DNA of 64,000 nucleotides, taken from NCBI RefSeq assembly GCF_900157375.1, contig NZ_LT721901.1, forward strand, positions 1,967,498 through 2,031,497. The letters run 5' to 3'. Below, one piece after another: positions 20,604 to 31,012 of this stretch (its first letter is position 1; every line of letters starts with the position of its first letter). A model generated the notes under the pieces. It worked only from the letters and a program-made list of their open reading frames with translations. It was not told the origin of the DNA and searched no databases. Position numbers and translations under genes: made by a program. The stretch is from Mycobacterium rhizamassiliense (GTDB taxonomy: Bacteria; Actinomycetota; Actinomycetes; Mycobacteriales; Mycobacteriaceae).

Positions 20604-20664
20604 CAGACCGGCGCGTCACGAACCCCCGCGACGGGAGGCCGGTCTGGATCAGACCCCGTCGCGG
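20604..20664 (-). promoter_or_regulatory. leuA leader attenuator with mutually exclusive hairpins
   Basis: Read on the minus strand, the last codons of the leader peptide contain CCGCGACGGG (20664-20655), which pairs perfectly with CCCGTCGCGG (20635-20626). Between these arms, CAGACCGGC (20646-20638) can fold back on the leader's GGTCTG (20655-20650). Alternatively it can pair over 9 bp with GCCGGTCTG downstream (20612-20604). The two foldings exclude each other, and the first needs sequence that a ribosome stalled on the Leu codons would cover. This is the logic of an amino-acid attenuator. There is no U tract, so control may act on translation or Rho. Confidence 0.6.
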
Positions 20665-20690
20665 CGTCCGAGGAGGAGCACCCGCTGCAC
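20649..20690 (-). CDS. leuL: leuA leader peptide with three consecutive Leu codons
   Basis: A 13-codon frame, GTG start to TGA, encoding MQRVLLLGRRDGV. It has three adjacent CTC leucine codons at 20670-20678. It ends 79 bp before the leuA start and overlaps the first arm of the leader hairpin. A short peptide with clustered codons for the end product upstream of leuA is the hallmark of attenuation, and leucine leaders have been predicted for actinobacterial leuA genes. The ribosome site is modest (CAGGGC). Confidence 0.65.
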   Translation of the reverse strand: MQRVLLLGRRDGV

Positions 20691-20884
20691 GCCCTGAACT
20701 CTACCGCGATCGGCTCGGCGGCGAGAAATCGAGCTTTTGACCGTGGGCTGGGCCATTGGGCATCGCGCCGTTAAATAAAATGCACCGGAACGTATCCTGT
20801 TGTGGACTTAGACCCAGCGGTTCAATCCCTGGGCGGGGCCCGAAAAGGGCGCATGCAAGCCGCAGAAGGGCAGGCAGAGAAACA

Positions 20885-22150
20885 GTGGCGCTTGTCGTAC
20901 AGAAGTACGGCGGATCCTCGGTGGCCGACGCCGATCGAATCCGCCGCGTCGCCGAACGCATCGTGGAGACCAAGAAGCAGGGCAACGATGTCGTCGTGGT
21001 GGTTTCGGCGATGGGCGACACCACCGACGACCTGCTGGACCTGGCCCAGCAGGTGTGCCCGGTGCCGCCGCCCCGCGAACTCGACATGCTGCTGACCGCC
21101 GGCGAACGGATCTCCAACGCGCTGGTGGCCATGGCCATCGAGTCGCTCGGCGCGCAGGCGCGGTCGTTCACCGGCTCGCAGGCCGGGGTCATCACCACCG
21201 GCACGCACGGCAACGCCAAGATCATCGACGTCACGCCCACCCGGCTGCAGGCCGCGCTCGACGAGGGCCGGATCGTGCTGGTCGCCGGCTTCCAGGGCGT
21301 CAGCCAGGACACCCGCGACGTCACCACGCTGGGCCGTGGCGGCTCGGACACCACGGCGGTTGCGATGGCCGCCGCGTTGAAGGCCGACGTCTGCGAGATC
21401 TACACGGACGTGGACGGCATCTTCAGCGCCGACCCCCGGATCGTGCACAACGCCCGCAAGCTGGACACCGTCACCTTCGAGGAGATGCTCGAGATGGCGG
21501 CCTGCGGCGCCAAGGTGCTGATGCTGCGCTGCGTGGAGTACGCCCGTCGCTACAACCTGCCCGTACACGTCCGGTCGTCCTATTCGGACAAGCCGGGCAC
21601 AGTCGTCGTCGGATCGATCAAGGACATAACCATGGAAAGCCCCCTTCTGACCGGAGTCGCGCACGACCGCAGCGAGGCCAAGGTGACCGTCGTCGGCATC
21701 CCGGACATCCCGGGCTATGCGGCCAGGGTCTTCCGGGCCATCGCCGACGCCGAAGTGAACATCGACATGGTCTTGCAGAACGTCTCGAAGGTCGAAGACG
21801 GCAAGACCGACATCACGTTCACCTGCCCGCGCGACCTCGGGCCCACCGCGGTGGCCAAGTTGGACGCCCTCAAGAACGAGATCGGCTTCACCCAGCTGCT
21901 CTACGACGACCACGTCGGCAAGGTGTCGCTGATCGGGGCCGGGATGCGCAGCCACCCCGGCGTCACGGCGACCTTCTGCGAGACGCTGGCCGCCGTCGGC
22001 GTCAACATCGAGCTGATCTCCACCTCGGAGATCCGCATCTCGGTGCTGTGCCGCGACACCGAACTGGACAAGGCCGTCGTGGCGTTGCACGAGGCGTTCG
22101 GGCTCGGCGGCGAGGAGACGGCCACGGTGTACGGGGGGACGGGTAGGTAA
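20885..22150 (+). CDS. ask: Aspartokinase
   Basis: 421 residues from the GTG at 20885, the usual length of the mycobacterial enzyme. Motifs: [20 protein letters not shown] (kinase), [16 protein letters not shown], and two C-terminal ACT domains ([23 protein letters not shown] and [13 protein letters not shown]), which bind Thr/Lys. It phosphorylates aspartate, the entry to Lys, Met, Thr, Ile and DAP synthesis. An ATG at 21632 (codon 250) before the ACT region corresponds to the known internal start of the separate beta subunit in actinobacteria. It is divergent from leuA and tightly coupled to asd. Confidence 0.96.
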   Translation: MALVVQKYGGSSVADADRIRRVAERIVETKKQGNDVVVVVSAMGDTTDDLLDLAQQVCPVPPPRELDMLLTAGERISNALVAMAIESLGAQARSFTGSQAGVITTGTHGNAKIIDVTPTRLQAALDEGRIVLVAGFQGVSQDTRDVTTLGRGGSDTTAVAMAAALKADVCEIYTDVDGIFSADPRIVHNARKLDTVTFEEMLEMAACGAKVLMLRCVEYARRYNLPVHVRSSYSDKPGTVVVGSIKDITMESPLLTGVAHDRSEAKVTVVGIPDIPGYAARVFRAIADAEVNIDMVLQNVSKVEDGKTDITFTCPRDLGPTAVAKLDALKNEIGFTQLLYDDHVGKVSLIGAGMRSHPGVTATFCETLAAVGVNIELISTSEIRISVLCRDTELDKAVVALHEAFGLGGEETATVYGGTGR

Positions 22151-23185
<1,035 letters not shown>

Positions 23186-23192
23186 TCCGCGG

Positions 23193-24323
23193 GTGAGTCC
23201 CACCCGGGTCGCGTGTTGCGCTCTGTTGTGTTTGCTTGCCGCGCAAGGTCTTTCAGTCGCGCGTGCCGACCCGCCCGCGCCCGCCCCGCAGCCGATTGTG
23301 CAGCCGCTGGCCCCGGGTCAGGTGCTGCGGATCGGCCCGACGGCCGGAACCGGAACCGCCACAAAAGATTACGGCATCGGCGCCACTGACCTATGTGAAT
23401 TTCTCGAATTCCCGGCCGAGCTGTTGCAGGTGTGCGGCGACAGTTTCGCCGGGCAGGGCGTCGGGTTCGGCGGCTGGTATTCGCCGGTGGCGCTGCACGT
23501 CGACACCGCATCGGTGGACGACCCCGACGGGGTGCGCTACACCGGCGTCACCGGAATCACCAGGCCGCTGCTGGCCGATCCGACACCGTCTGGGGACTCG
23601 CAGCTGCCCGCCGGGGTGGTGCAGATCAACCGGCGCAACTACATGATGGTGACCACCACCAAGGACCTGAAGCCGCAGACCTCACGGCTGGTGGCGGCCG
23701 AACCGGCGCACGCAGGCTGGCAGACGATTGCCGGGTCCAAGCGCGAGGCCGCATATCAGGGCGGCTCGCAGACCCAGATCAGCGGGTACTACGACCCGAT
23801 CCCGACGCCCGACTCGCAGACCGGCTGGGTGTACATCGTGGCGAACAGCTTCACCCGCAGCCAGCCCGTGGTGCTGTATCGGGCGACGCCGCAGAGCTTC
23901 ACCGACCGGTCCCGCTGGCAGGGCTGGGCCGGCGGCCCGGACGGCGGCTGGAACAAGCCGCCGACGCCGCTGTGGCCGGACCAGGTGGGCGAGATGTCCG
24001 TGCGGCAGATCGACGGCAAGACCGTGCTGTCGTACTTCAACGCCAGCAACGGCAACATGGAGGTCCGGGTGGCCGACGACCCGACGTCGCTGGGCACCGC
24101 GCCGGTGACGACGGTGGTCCAGCACGACGACTGGCCCGACCCGGCCGAAAGCCTGCCGCCGCCGACCGACAACCGGCTGGCGCAGCCGTACGGCGGGTAC
24201 ATCTCGCCCGGTTCGACGCTCGACGAGCTGCGCATATTCGTCAGCCAGTGGGACACCCGCGCCAGGGTTGCCGCCCCGTACCGGGTGATCCAGTTCGCGG
24301 TCAACCCGTTCAAGCCGGATTAG
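23193..24323 (+). CDS. Secreted DUF4185 protein (endo-D-arabinanase family, Rv3707c-like)
   Basis: About 376 residues from the GTG at 23193, which gives a clean signal peptide (RVACCALLCLLAAQGLSVARA). The mature part begins ADPPAPAPQ and has repeated WxxD/W blade-like segments (SGYYDPIPTPDSQTGWVYIV, GWAGGPDGGWNKPPTP, VSQWDTRARVAAPYRVIQF), fitting the DUF4185 beta-propeller. Some DUF4185 proteins have been shown to be endo-D-arabinanases acting on mycobacterial arabinogalactan/lipoarabinomannan (family GH183). Whether this one is active is not visible. It starts 7 bp after asd on the same strand. Confidence 0.8.
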   Translation: MSPTRVACCALLCLLAAQGLSVARADPPAPAPQPIVQPLAPGQVLRIGPTAGTGTATKDYGIGATDLCEFLEFPAELLQVCGDSFAGQGVGFGGWYSPVALHVDTASVDDPDGVRYTGVTGITRPLLADPTPSGDSQLPAGVVQINRRNYMMVTTTKDLKPQTSRLVAAEPAHAGWQTIAGSKREAAYQGGSQTQISGYYDPIPTPDSQTGWVYIVANSFTRSQPVVLYRATPQSFTDRSRWQGWAGGPDGGWNKPPTPLWPDQVGEMSVRQIDGKTVLSYFNASNGNMEVRVADDPTSLGTAPVTTVVQHDDWPDPAESLPPPTDNRLAQPYGGYISPGSTLDELRIFVSQWDTRARVAAPYRVIQFAVNPFKPD

Positions 24324-24335
24324 CGCGTCTTCGAA

Positions 24336-24365
24336 GCCGTTCCGCCTGGTAGGACGGGGTTTTTA
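24336..24365 (+). terminator. Hairpin plus T run after the DUF4185 gene
   Basis: CCGTTCC and GGACGG form a short stem with one bulged T around GCCTGGTA, followed by GGTTTTT (to 24364). It lies 13 bp after the stop codon and is a near-canonical intrinsic terminator, rare in this genome type. Confidence 0.55.
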
Positions 24366-24430
24366 GCTCACAGCTGCTACATAAGCAGCGCATAGCGATC
24401 ACTACTGTTTACCCCCGCATCATGTGTCTC

Positions 24431-24811
24431 ATGAGTGAAACATCTGAAACCCCAACTGCGCGGTCCTCGACCGCCACCGCCCCGGCACCGGCCAACAAGC
24501 CCGTGTCACCCGTTTACAAGACCCCTCGGGTCTTCCTGGCCGCTGCATGGGTTGCCATCGTCGCCGGCGTCGTTTTCATCGTGTCCGTGATCTTCTTCGC
24601 CGGAATGGCGTTGGGGCACCACGGCCATCACCACCACCACCACAAGCACCACGCGGCGGGCTGGCACCACCGCATGGGTGGCCCGGGTGGTCCCGGCGGG
24701 CAGTTCGCGCCGCCGCAGGCGCCGCAGGGCGCGCTGCCGGGTGGTGGACCTGCCGGTGCTCCCGGACCCAGCCAGATCCCGTCGTCGGTCGCTCCCTCCC
24801 ACACGCCGTAG
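24431..24811 (+). CDS. Single-pass membrane protein with His-rich stretch (Rv3706c-like)
   Basis: About 126 residues from the ATG at 24431. A Ser/Thr/Pro/Ala-rich N-terminus is followed by one TM helix (AAAWVAIVAGVVFIVSVIFFAGMAL). Right after the membrane comes a histidine cluster (GHHGHHHHHHKHHAAGWHH), then a Gly/Pro-rich tail. The tail should be outside or periplasmic if the N-terminus stays in the cytoplasm. The His cluster suggests metal binding, but that is inference. It is a paralogue of the gene at 25034. Confidence 0.75.
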   Translation: MSETSETPTARSSTATAPAPANKPVSPVYKTPRVFLAAAWVAIVAGVVFIVSVIFFAGMALGHHGHHHHHHKHHAAGWHHRMGGPGGPGGQFAPPQAPQGALPGGGPAGAPGPSQIPSSVAPSHTP

Positions 24812-24893
24812 TGCCTGTGGGGGTGAGTCCCCAACCGTTCAGATGCTCACGGGGCAACAGGAGGACCCCGGGGGGCCGCTAATTGAACACAAA

Positions 24894-24926
24894 GTAGCCC
24901 GGCGCTCACCCCGAGCGCCGGGCTAC
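24894..24926 (+). terminator. Perfect 14-bp hairpin
   Basis: GTAGCCCGGCGCTC (24894-24907) and GAGCGCCGGGCTAC (24913-24926) pair completely around ACCCC. It is 83 bp after the upstream membrane-protein gene and most likely ends its transcript; no T tract follows. Confidence 0.6.
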
Positions 24927-25033
24927 CTGCGATTTCCCTGCGAGCTGCGCTAAGAACCCAATTCGGTTAATTCAGAGCAACTTTGTTTCGGGCGACCTGT
25001 TACGGCGGGCCAGACGAGGGCACTATCGAAGGC

Positions 25034-25510
25034 ATGAGTGATACACCAGAACCGTCAACCCAGCCGACGCCGGCCGGCGCCGTTCCCCCGCCTCCGCCGC
25101 CACCGCCGCGGCCGCCGGTGCCGGCGGGACCGCCCGCACAGCCCGAGCGCCTGAAGCCGCCGAAACTGTATGTGGCCGCGGCCTGGGTGACCATCGTCGC
25201 GGGAATCGTCTTCATCCTGTCGGTGGTGTTCTTCTCGGGAGCCATGGTCTTCGGGCACTACCACTGCCACCACAAGCATCACCCCGGCATGTACGGGCCC
25301 GGTGGGCCCGCTGGCCCCGGACCCGGTGCCCCCGGTCCGTGGCAATACGGCGGTGGCCCCGGACCGTGGGGTCCCGGTCCCGGCTTCGGCCCCGGTGGCC
25401 CCGGCGGTCCGCCGCCGTTCGGCTCGGGTGGGCCGGTATTCATCGGTCCGTTCGGTCCCGGCGGACCGGGTGGGCCGGGCGGGCCCAGCTCGCCGCCCCC
25501 GCGTCCGTAG
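25034..25510 (+). CDS. Proline/glycine-rich membrane protein, paralogue of 24431
   Basis: 158 residues from the ATG at 25034. The cytoplasmic part is Pro-rich (PPPPPPPPRPPVPAGPP). One TM helix (YVAAAWVTIVAGIVFILSVVFF) is nearly identical to that of the preceding gene, followed by GHYHCHHKHHPGMYGPGG and a long Gly/Pro repeat tail. The shared TM-His architecture shows that the two genes arose by tandem duplication. The Cys within the His stretch would fit metal or redox chemistry. Function unknown; corresponds to what I recall as Rv3705A. Confidence 0.75.
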   Translation: MSDTPEPSTQPTPAGAVPPPPPPPPRPPVPAGPPAQPERLKPPKLYVAAAWVTIVAGIVFILSVVFFSGAMVFGHYHCHHKHHPGMYGPGGPAGPGPGAPGPWQYGGGPGPWGPGPGFGPGGPGGPPPFGSGGPVFIGPFGPGGPGGPGGPSSPPPRP

Positions 25511-25522
25511 CGCTCGCGACAC

Positions 25523-25556
25523 CAAACCAGCGCCCTGTCGAAGGGGCGCCGGTTTG
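25523..25556 (+). terminator. Hairpin between the Pro-rich gene and katA
   Basis: CAAACC-A-GCGCCC (25523-25535) pairs with GGGCGC-C-GGTTTG (25544-25556), 12 bp with a single A-C mismatch. It lies 13 bp past the stop codon and ahead of the catalase promoter region. Confidence 0.55.
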
Positions 25557-25651
25557 TGCGTTGGGGGACTGAAACGTGTTGATGCCGATTGACGTTCGAC
25601 CGGTGTGGGTATGCCCCCGAAGTTCCACGACAGCCCCGAGGAGATGGTCCG

Positions 25652-27103
25652 ATGACCGACCGCTTTACCACCACCGACGCCGGAATCGCCGCGCCCAGCG
25701 ACGACCAGTCGTTGACGATCGGTCCCGACGGCCCGATCCTGCTGCAGGACCACTACCTCATCGAGCAGATGGCGCAGTTCAACCGGGAACGCATCCCGGA
25801 ACGCCAGCCGCACGCGAAAGGTGGCGGCGCCTTCGGCAGCTTCGAGGTGACCAACGACGTCAGCCAATACACCAGGGCCGCGGTATTCCAGCCCGGCGCC
25901 AAGACCGACATGCTCGCCAGGTTCTCCACGGTGGCCGGCGAGCGCGGCAGCCCAGACACCTGGCGCGACCCGCGCGGCTTCGCGCTGAAGTTCTACACCA
26001 CCGAGGGCAACTTCGACCTGGTCGGCAACAACACGCCGGTCTTCTTCATGCGCGACCCACTGAAGTTCCAGCACTTCATCCGGTCCCAAAAGCGTATGCA
26101 GGCAACGAATTTGCGCGACAACAACATGCAGTGGGACTTCTGGAGCCTGTCGCCGGAGTCCGCCCATCAGGTGACCTGGCTGATGGGGGACCGGGGCATC
26201 CCCAAGAGCTGGCGGCAGATGAACGGCTACAGCAGCCACACCTACAGCTGGATCAACGCCGCCGGCGAGATCTTCTGGGTGAAGTACCACTTCATCACCG
26301 ATCAGGGTGTGGACTTCCTGACCCAGGAGGACGCCGACCAACTGGCCGGCGAGGACGGCGACTATCACCAGCGCGACCTGTACGAGGCCATCGAGCGCGG
26401 CGATCACCCGAGCTGGACGCTGAAGATGCAGATCATGCCGTTCGAGGAGGCCAAGACCTACCGGTTCAACCCCTTTGACCTGACCAAGGTGTGGCCGCAC
26501 GGCGACTACCCGCTGATCGACGTCGGCAAGATGACCCTGAACCGCAACGTCACCGACTACCACACCGAAATCGAGCAGGCCGCGTTCGAGCCGAACAACA
26601 CCGTGCCCGGTACGGGTCTGAGCCCGGACAAGATGCTGCTGGCCCGCGGCTTCTCGTACTCCGATGCGCATCGCGCGCGGCTGGGGACCAACTACCGGCA
26701 GATCCCGGTCAATACGCCGCGGGTCGAGGTGAACAGCTACTCGAAGGACGGCGCGATGCGGATGAGCAACGTGTCGGACCCGGTCTATGCGCCCAACTCG
26801 TACGGCGGCCCGCAGGCCGATCCGGCGCGGGCCGCCGAGGTGCGTTGGCAGGCCGACGGCGAGATGATCCGGGCGGCCTACACGCTGCGCGCCGAGGACG
26901 ACGACTTCGGCCAGGCCGGCACGATGGTCCGCGAGGTGCTCGATGACGAGGCGCGGGAACGCTTGGCGCACAACATCATTGGTCACGTCTCCAAGGGCGT
27001 CAAGGAGCCGGTGCTGTCGCGGGTCTTCGAGTACTGGCGCAACGTCGACCCCGATCTCGGCAAGAAGGTCGAGGAAGGACTGCGGGCCAACCAGGGGCAG
27101 TGA
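25652..27103 (+). CDS. katA: Monofunctional heme catalase (small-subunit, clade 3 type)
   Basis: 483 residues from the ATG at 25652. The catalytic His is H54 in [13 protein letters not shown], the distal Asn is in [14 protein letters not shown] (residues 126/127), and the heme-ligand Tyr is Y336 in [14 protein letters not shown]. There is no C-terminal flavodoxin-like domain, so it is a small-subunit catalase, not KatE/KatG. It converts hydrogen peroxide to water and oxygen. Perfect SigF-like -10 GGGTAT at 25607-25612 with only a weak -35, so SigF control is possible. Followed by an Ohr-like gene; neither is at this place in M. tuberculosis as I recall. Confidence 0.93.
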   Translation: MTDRFTTTDAGIAAPSDDQSLTIGPDGPILLQDHYLIEQMAQFNRERIPERQPHAKGGGAFGSFEVTNDVSQYTRAAVFQPGAKTDMLARFSTVAGERGSPDTWRDPRGFALKFYTTEGNFDLVGNNTPVFFMRDPLKFQHFIRSQKRMQATNLRDNNMQWDFWSLSPESAHQVTWLMGDRGIPKSWRQMNGYSSHTYSWINAAGEIFWVKYHFITDQGVDFLTQEDADQLAGEDGDYHQRDLYEAIERGDHPSWTLKMQIMPFEEAKTYRFNPFDLTKVWPHGDYPLIDVGKMTLNRNVTDYHTEIEQAAFEPNNTVPGTGLSPDKMLLARGFSYSDAHRARLGTNYRQIPVNTPRVEVNSYSKDGAMRMSNVSDPVYAPNSYGGPQADPARAAEVRWQADGEMIRAAYTLRAEDDDFGQAGTMVREVLDDEARERLAHNIIGHVSKGVKEPVLSRVFEYWRNVDPDLGKKVEEGLRANQGQ

Positions 27104-27150
27104 ATTTCGAGGTTCCCTGCACGGCGGGCACCCTGGCATGATCGAGACTC

Positions 27151-27582
27151 ATGACCATTGAAGTCGTTTACACCACGGCGTCCACAGCAACCGGCGGCGG
27201 CCGCGACGGCCACGTGAAGTCCGACGACGGCCGCATCGATCTCGACACCCGGCCGCCGAAGGCGATGGGCGGCAACGGCGAGGGCACCAATCCCGAGCAA
27301 ATGTTCTCGGCGGGATACGCGGCCTGCTTCCTAGGCGCGCTGCGGCTGGTGGCCGGCAAGTCGAAGATCAAGCTGGACGACGCCACCAGCGTCACGGTCC
27401 AGATCGGCTTCGGCAAGGACTCTTCCGACGGCGGGTTCGGGCTCACCGGGACGATCGTGGGCTACCTGCCCGGTCTCGACCAGGCCGCCGCCACCGATCT
27501 GGTGGAGGCCGCGCACGAGGTGTGCCCGTATTCGAAGGCCACCCGCGGCAATGTGGACGTCGAAGTCTCGGCCAAGGTCTAG
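27151..27582 (+). CDS. Organic hydroperoxide resistance protein (Ohr/OsmC family)
   Basis: 143 residues. Two catalytic cysteines are visible: C59 in FSAGYAACFLGAL and C125 in AHEVCPYSKATRGN. The VCPYSKATRGN motif is diagnostic of Ohr rather than OsmC. It reduces organic peroxides with electrons from lipoylated partners. It lies 47 bp after the catalase gene on the same strand, forming a peroxide-defence pair. No OhrR regulator is next to it. Confidence 0.93.
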   Translation: MTIEVVYTTASTATGGGRDGHVKSDDGRIDLDTRPPKAMGGNGEGTNPEQMFSAGYAACFLGALRLVAGKSKIKLDDATSVTVQIGFGKDSSDGGFGLTGTIVGYLPGLDQAAATDLVEAAHEVCPYSKATRGNVDVEVSAKV

Positions 27583-27586
27583 CCGC

Positions 27587-28246
27587 TTGGACCCGACGAG
27601 GCGAATCTGCGCCGCGGCGGTGACCGTCGCTGTGGCCGTCGTGGCCGCATCGGCGATCCCGAGCGCCGCCGCGCACCCGTCGGAGCCCGGGGTGGTCTCC
27701 TACGCGGTCCTCGGCAAGGGGTCGGTCGGCAACATCGTCGGCGGGCCGATGGGCTTCGAGTCGGTGTTCACCGAACCGGTTCAGGGATACTTCGTCGACC
27801 TCGCCGACTGCAACAACTGGGCCGACATCGGCCTGCCCGAGGTCTACAACGATCCCGACCTGGCGTCGTTCAACGGGGCCACCAGTCAAACCGCTCCGAA
27901 CGACCAGACGCACTTCGTCAAGCAGGCGGTCGGGGTGTTCGCCACCCCCGACGCCGCTGCCCGGGCCTTCCACCGGGTGGTCGACCGGACCGTGGGCTGC
28001 TCGGGTCAGACCACGGCGATGCACCTGGACAACGGGCAGACGCAGGTCTGGTCGTTCACCGGCGGGCCGGCCGGCGCAGCCGACGAGAACTGGACCAAGC
28101 AGGAAGGCGGCACCGATCGCCGGTGCTTCAATCAAACCCGGCTGCGGGAAAACGTCCTGCTGCAGGCCAAGGTTTGCCAATCTGGCAATGCGGGTCCGGC
28201 GGTCAACGTGCTGGCCGGGGCGATGCAAAACGCGTTAGGCCAATAG
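27587..28246 (+). CDS. Secreted protein with PknH-like extracellular sensor domain (Rv3705c-like)
   Basis: About 219 residues from the TTG at 27587, 4 bp after the Ohr stop. A signal peptide (RRICAAAVTVAVAVVAASAIPSAAA) precedes a domain resembling the sensor domain of PknH: QTHFVKQAVGVFATPDAAARAF followed by CSGQT...QVWSFTGG...CFNQTRLRENVLLQAKVC. It has four mature cysteines, likely two disulfides. The ligand is unknown. M. tuberculosis places the orthologue just upstream of egtA, as here. Confidence 0.75.
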   Translation: MDPTRRICAAAVTVAVAVVAASAIPSAAAHPSEPGVVSYAVLGKGSVGNIVGGPMGFESVFTEPVQGYFVDLADCNNWADIGLPEVYNDPDLASFNGATSQTAPNDQTHFVKQAVGVFATPDAAARAFHRVVDRTVGCSGQTTAMHLDNGQTQVWSFTGGPAGAADENWTKQEGGTDRRCFNQTRLRENVLLQAKVCQSGNAGPAVNVLAGAMQNALGQ

Positions 28247-28332
28247 CGCGGTAAATGTGGGTATCTGTCTATCGCGTCGCGAGAACCTGCGGGAACGGGA
28301 ACTTGTCGGGGCGATCTGCATGATGAAGTGAC

Positions 28333-28357
28333 GGCGGTTATCGTTCCGATAGCCGCC
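28333..28357 (+). promoter_or_regulatory. 11-bp hairpin in the egtA upstream region
   Basis: GGCGGTTATCG (28333-28343) and CGATAGCCGCC (28347-28357) pair with one G-U around a TTC loop. It lies 87 bp past the stop of the secreted protein and 59 bp before egtA. It may terminate the former transcript or sit in the egt leader. The remaining bases of this 169-bp gap hold a GGGTAT at 28259 without a matching -35. Confidence 0.45.
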
Positions 28358-28415
28358 CAAGATGGCGCTCGGCCCGAAGATGTTCGGGTGTGGTCGGGCC
28401 CGGAGGGATCGTGAT

Positions 28416-29705
28416 ATGACGCTCGCCGCTATCACCACCGCGGCCTCGCAGCGGGATACCGCCCGCCCAATCGAAGCCGAGATGGCAGATTCCTCGGCCG
28501 CCGCGCAATACATCGCCGACGGCTGCCTGGTCGATGGTCCGCTGGGTCGCGTCGGCTTGGAGGTCGAGGCGCACTGCTTCGACCCGGCCGATCCGTATCG
28601 CCGGCCGAGTTGGAACGAGATCACCGAAGTCATCGAGTCGTTGCCGCCGTTGCCGCGTGCCAGCGCGGTCACCGTCGAGCCCGGCGGCGCCGTCGAACTG
28701 TCCGGCCCGCCGGCGGACGACATCGCCGCGGCCATCGGCGCGATGCACACCGATCAGGCCGTGCTGCGCAAGGCATTCGCGAATGTTGGTCTGGGACTTG
28801 TCTTTTTGGGCGCCGACCCGTTGCGGCCACCCACGCGCGTGAACCCCGGCGCGCGGTATCGCGCGATGGAGGAATTCTTCGCCGCCAGCGATTCGGCCGA
28901 GGCGGGCTCGGCGATGATGACGTCGACCGCCTCGGTTCAGGTCAACGTCGACGCGGGGCCGCAGTCCGGATGGGCGGCGCGGGTGCGGCTGGCGCATGCG
29001 CTGGGGCCCACCATGATCGCGATCACCGCCAACTCGCCGATGCTGCGCGGCGAGTTCACCGGCTGGGTGTCCACCCGGCAGCGCGTGTGGGGCGCGATGG
29101 ACTCCGCGCGCTGCGGCCCGGTCCTGGGTGCCAGCGGCGATGACCCCGGCACCGACTGGGCCCGGTATGCGCTCAAGGCGCCGGTGATGCTGGTGAACAA
29201 CCCGGAGGCGGTGCCGGTGACGCATTGGGTGCCGTTCACCGACTGGGTCGACGGCCGCGTCTTGCTCGGCGACCGCCGCCCCACCATCGCCGACCTGGAC
29301 TACCACCTGACCACGCTGTTCCCGCCGGTGCGGCCCAGGCGATGGCTGGAGATCCGCTACCTCGACAGCGTGCCCGACGCCTTGTGGCCCGCGGTGGTGT
29401 TCACGTTGGTGTCCCTGCTGGACGACCCGGCCGCCGCCGACCTCGCCGCCGAAGTCGTCGAACCGGTGGCCACCGCGTGGGACACCGCCGCGCGGCTCGG
29501 TCTGCGCGATCGGCGGCTGTGCGCGGCGGCCATCCGCTGTGTGGCCATCGCGGCCGAGCGGGCGCCGGCGGAGCTGGCCGAACCGATGGGGCGATTGGTC
29601 GACAACGTCGCGCAGGGCCGATGCCCCGGCGACGATTTTTCCGACCAGGTCGTCGGCCACGGCATCGCGGCGACGGTTTCGCAGCTGGCACAAGGGGATC
29701 TGTGA
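28416..29705 (+). CDS. egtA: Ergothioneine biosynthesis glutamate-cysteine ligase EgtA
   Basis: About 429 residues from the ATG at 28416. GCS2-type ligase: [19 protein letters not shown] near the start and [13 protein letters not shown] (the EPGGQxELS-like signature), then [13 protein letters not shown] and [13 protein letters not shown]. It makes gamma-glutamylcysteine, the sulfur donor for EgtB. First gene of egtABCDE. Its TGA overlaps the egtB GTG by 4 bp (GTGA). Confidence 0.95.
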   Translation: MTLAAITTAASQRDTARPIEAEMADSSAAAQYIADGCLVDGPLGRVGLEVEAHCFDPADPYRRPSWNEITEVIESLPPLPRASAVTVEPGGAVELSGPPADDIAAAIGAMHTDQAVLRKAFANVGLGLVFLGADPLRPPTRVNPGARYRAMEEFFAASDSAEAGSAMMTSTASVQVNVDAGPQSGWAARVRLAHALGPTMIAITANSPMLRGEFTGWVSTRQRVWGAMDSARCGPVLGASGDDPGTDWARYALKAPVMLVNNPEAVPVTHWVPFTDWVDGRVLLGDRRPTIADLDYHLTTLFPPVRPRRWLEIRYLDSVPDALWPAVVFTLVSLLDDPAAADLAAEVVEPVATAWDTAARLGLRDRRLCAAAIRCVAIAAERAPAELAEPMGRLVDNVAQGRCPGDDFSDQVVGHGIAATVSQLAQGDL

Positions 29706-31012
29706 CGTCTAGGGAACAGCTCGCCGGCGACCTGGAGCGGGCGCGGACGCGCACGCTGAACCTCGTCGATTTCGACGATGCCGAATTGCGCAGGCAGTAC
29801 GACCCGTTGATGAGCCCACTGGTGTGGGACCTGGCGCACATCGGTCAGCAGGAAGAGCTTTGGTTGCTGCGCGGCGGCGACCCGAACCGGCCCGGCATCC
29901 TGCCGCCGCCGGTCGAGGGCCTCTACGACGCCTTCGTGCACTCGCGCGCCAGCCGCGTCGACCTGCCGTTGCTCTCGCCGAACGAGGCCCGATCCTATTG
30001 CCGCACAGTGCGTTCCGCGGCGCTGGACGCGCTGGACGCGTTGCCCGACGATCCCGCCGGGGACCGCGCCGCGTTCGTGTACGGCATGGTGGTCAGCCAC
30101 GAAAACCAGCACGACGAGACCATGCTGCAGGCGCTGAACCTGCGCACCGGGGCCGCGCTGCTGCGCGATCCCGGCCAACTGCCCGCCGGCCGTCCGGACG
30201 TGGCGGGCAGCTCGGTGCTGGTGCCCGCCGGCCCGTTCGTGCTCGGCGTGGACGCCGCGGACGAGCCGTACTCGCTGGACAACGAACGCCCCGCCCATGT
30301 CGTCGACGTGCCCGCATTCCGGATCGGCCGGGTGCCGGTCACCAACGGCGAATGGCAGGACTTCATCGCCGACGGCGGCTACACCGAGCCGCGCTGGTGG
30401 TCGGACCGCGGCTGGGAGCACCGGCTGAGCGTGGGCCTCAGCGCACCGCAGTTCTGGGGTTGCGACGCGCGGACGCGGACCCGGTTCGGCCACGTCGAAG
30501 ACGTTCCCGCCGACGAGCCCGTCCAGCACGTCAGCTACTTCGAGGCCGAGGCGTACGCGGCCTGGGCCGGCGCCCGGCTGCCCACCGAAATCGAGTGGGA
30601 GAAGGCCTGCGCCTGGGACCCGGCGACCAACACGCGGCGCCGCTACCCGTGGGGCGCGCAGGAGCCGTCGACCGCCGTCGCGAACCTGGGCGGCACGTCG
30701 CTGCGCCCGGCGCCCGTCGGCGCCTACCCCGCCGGGGCCTCGGCCTACGGCGTCGAGCAGATGCTGGGCGACGTGTGGGAGTGGACCAGCTCGCCGTTGC
30801 GCCCCTGGCCCGGGTTCGTGCCGATGATCTACGAGCGCTACTCGCACCCGTTCTTCGACGGCGACTACCGGATCCTGCGCGGCGGCTCGTGGGCGGTGGA
30901 ATCGGCGATCCTGCGGCCCAGCTTCCGCAACTGGGATCACCCGTACCGTCGTCAGATCTTTTCCGGCGTCCGGTTGGCGTGGGATGGCCCCGACTCCGGG
31001 GCCACTGCCTGA
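29702..31012 (+). CDS. egtB: Sulfoxide synthase EgtB
   Basis: 436 residues from the GTG at 29702. The N-terminal DinB-like iron domain has the three-His facial triad: H46 in VWDLAHIGQ, and H133 and H137 in SHENQHDET. The C-terminal FGE-sulfatase/C-type lectin fold shows [11 protein letters not shown] and RILRGGSW. It joins hercynine and gamma-Glu-Cys with oxygen at a non-heme Fe(II) centre to form the sulfoxide. It overlaps egtA by 4 bp and egtC by 1 bp. Confidence 0.96.
   Translation: MTSREQLAGDLERARTRTLNLVDFDDAELRRQYDPLMSPLVWDLAHIGQQEELWLLRGGDPNRPGILPPPVEGLYDAFVHSRASRVDLPLLSPNEARSYCRTVRSAALDALDALPDDPAGDRAAFVYGMVVSHENQHDETMLQALNLRTGAALLRDPGQLPAGRPDVAGSSVLVPAGPFVLGVDAADEPYSLDNERPAHVVDVPAFRIGRVPVTNGEWQDFIADGGYTEPRWWSDRGWEHRLSVGLSAPQFWGCDARTRTRFGHVEDVPADEPVQHVSYFEAEAYAAWAGARLPTEIEWEKACAWDPATNTRRRYPWGAQEPSTAVANLGGTSLRPAPVGAYPAGASAYGVEQMLGDVWEWTSSPLRPWPGFVPMIYERYSHPFFDGDYRILRGGSWAVESAILRPSFRNWDHPYRRQIFSGVRLAWDGPDSGATA

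Noticed and set aside
25055..27139. A 694-codon open frame antisense to the catalase gene
   Set aside because: Sequence is Val/Leu/His/Arg-rich without motifs, and it covers a clear catalase and Pro-rich protein on the other strand.
28259..28264. GGGTAT upstream of egtA as a SigF -10
   Set aside because: No -35 resembling GGTTT at 15-17 bp.
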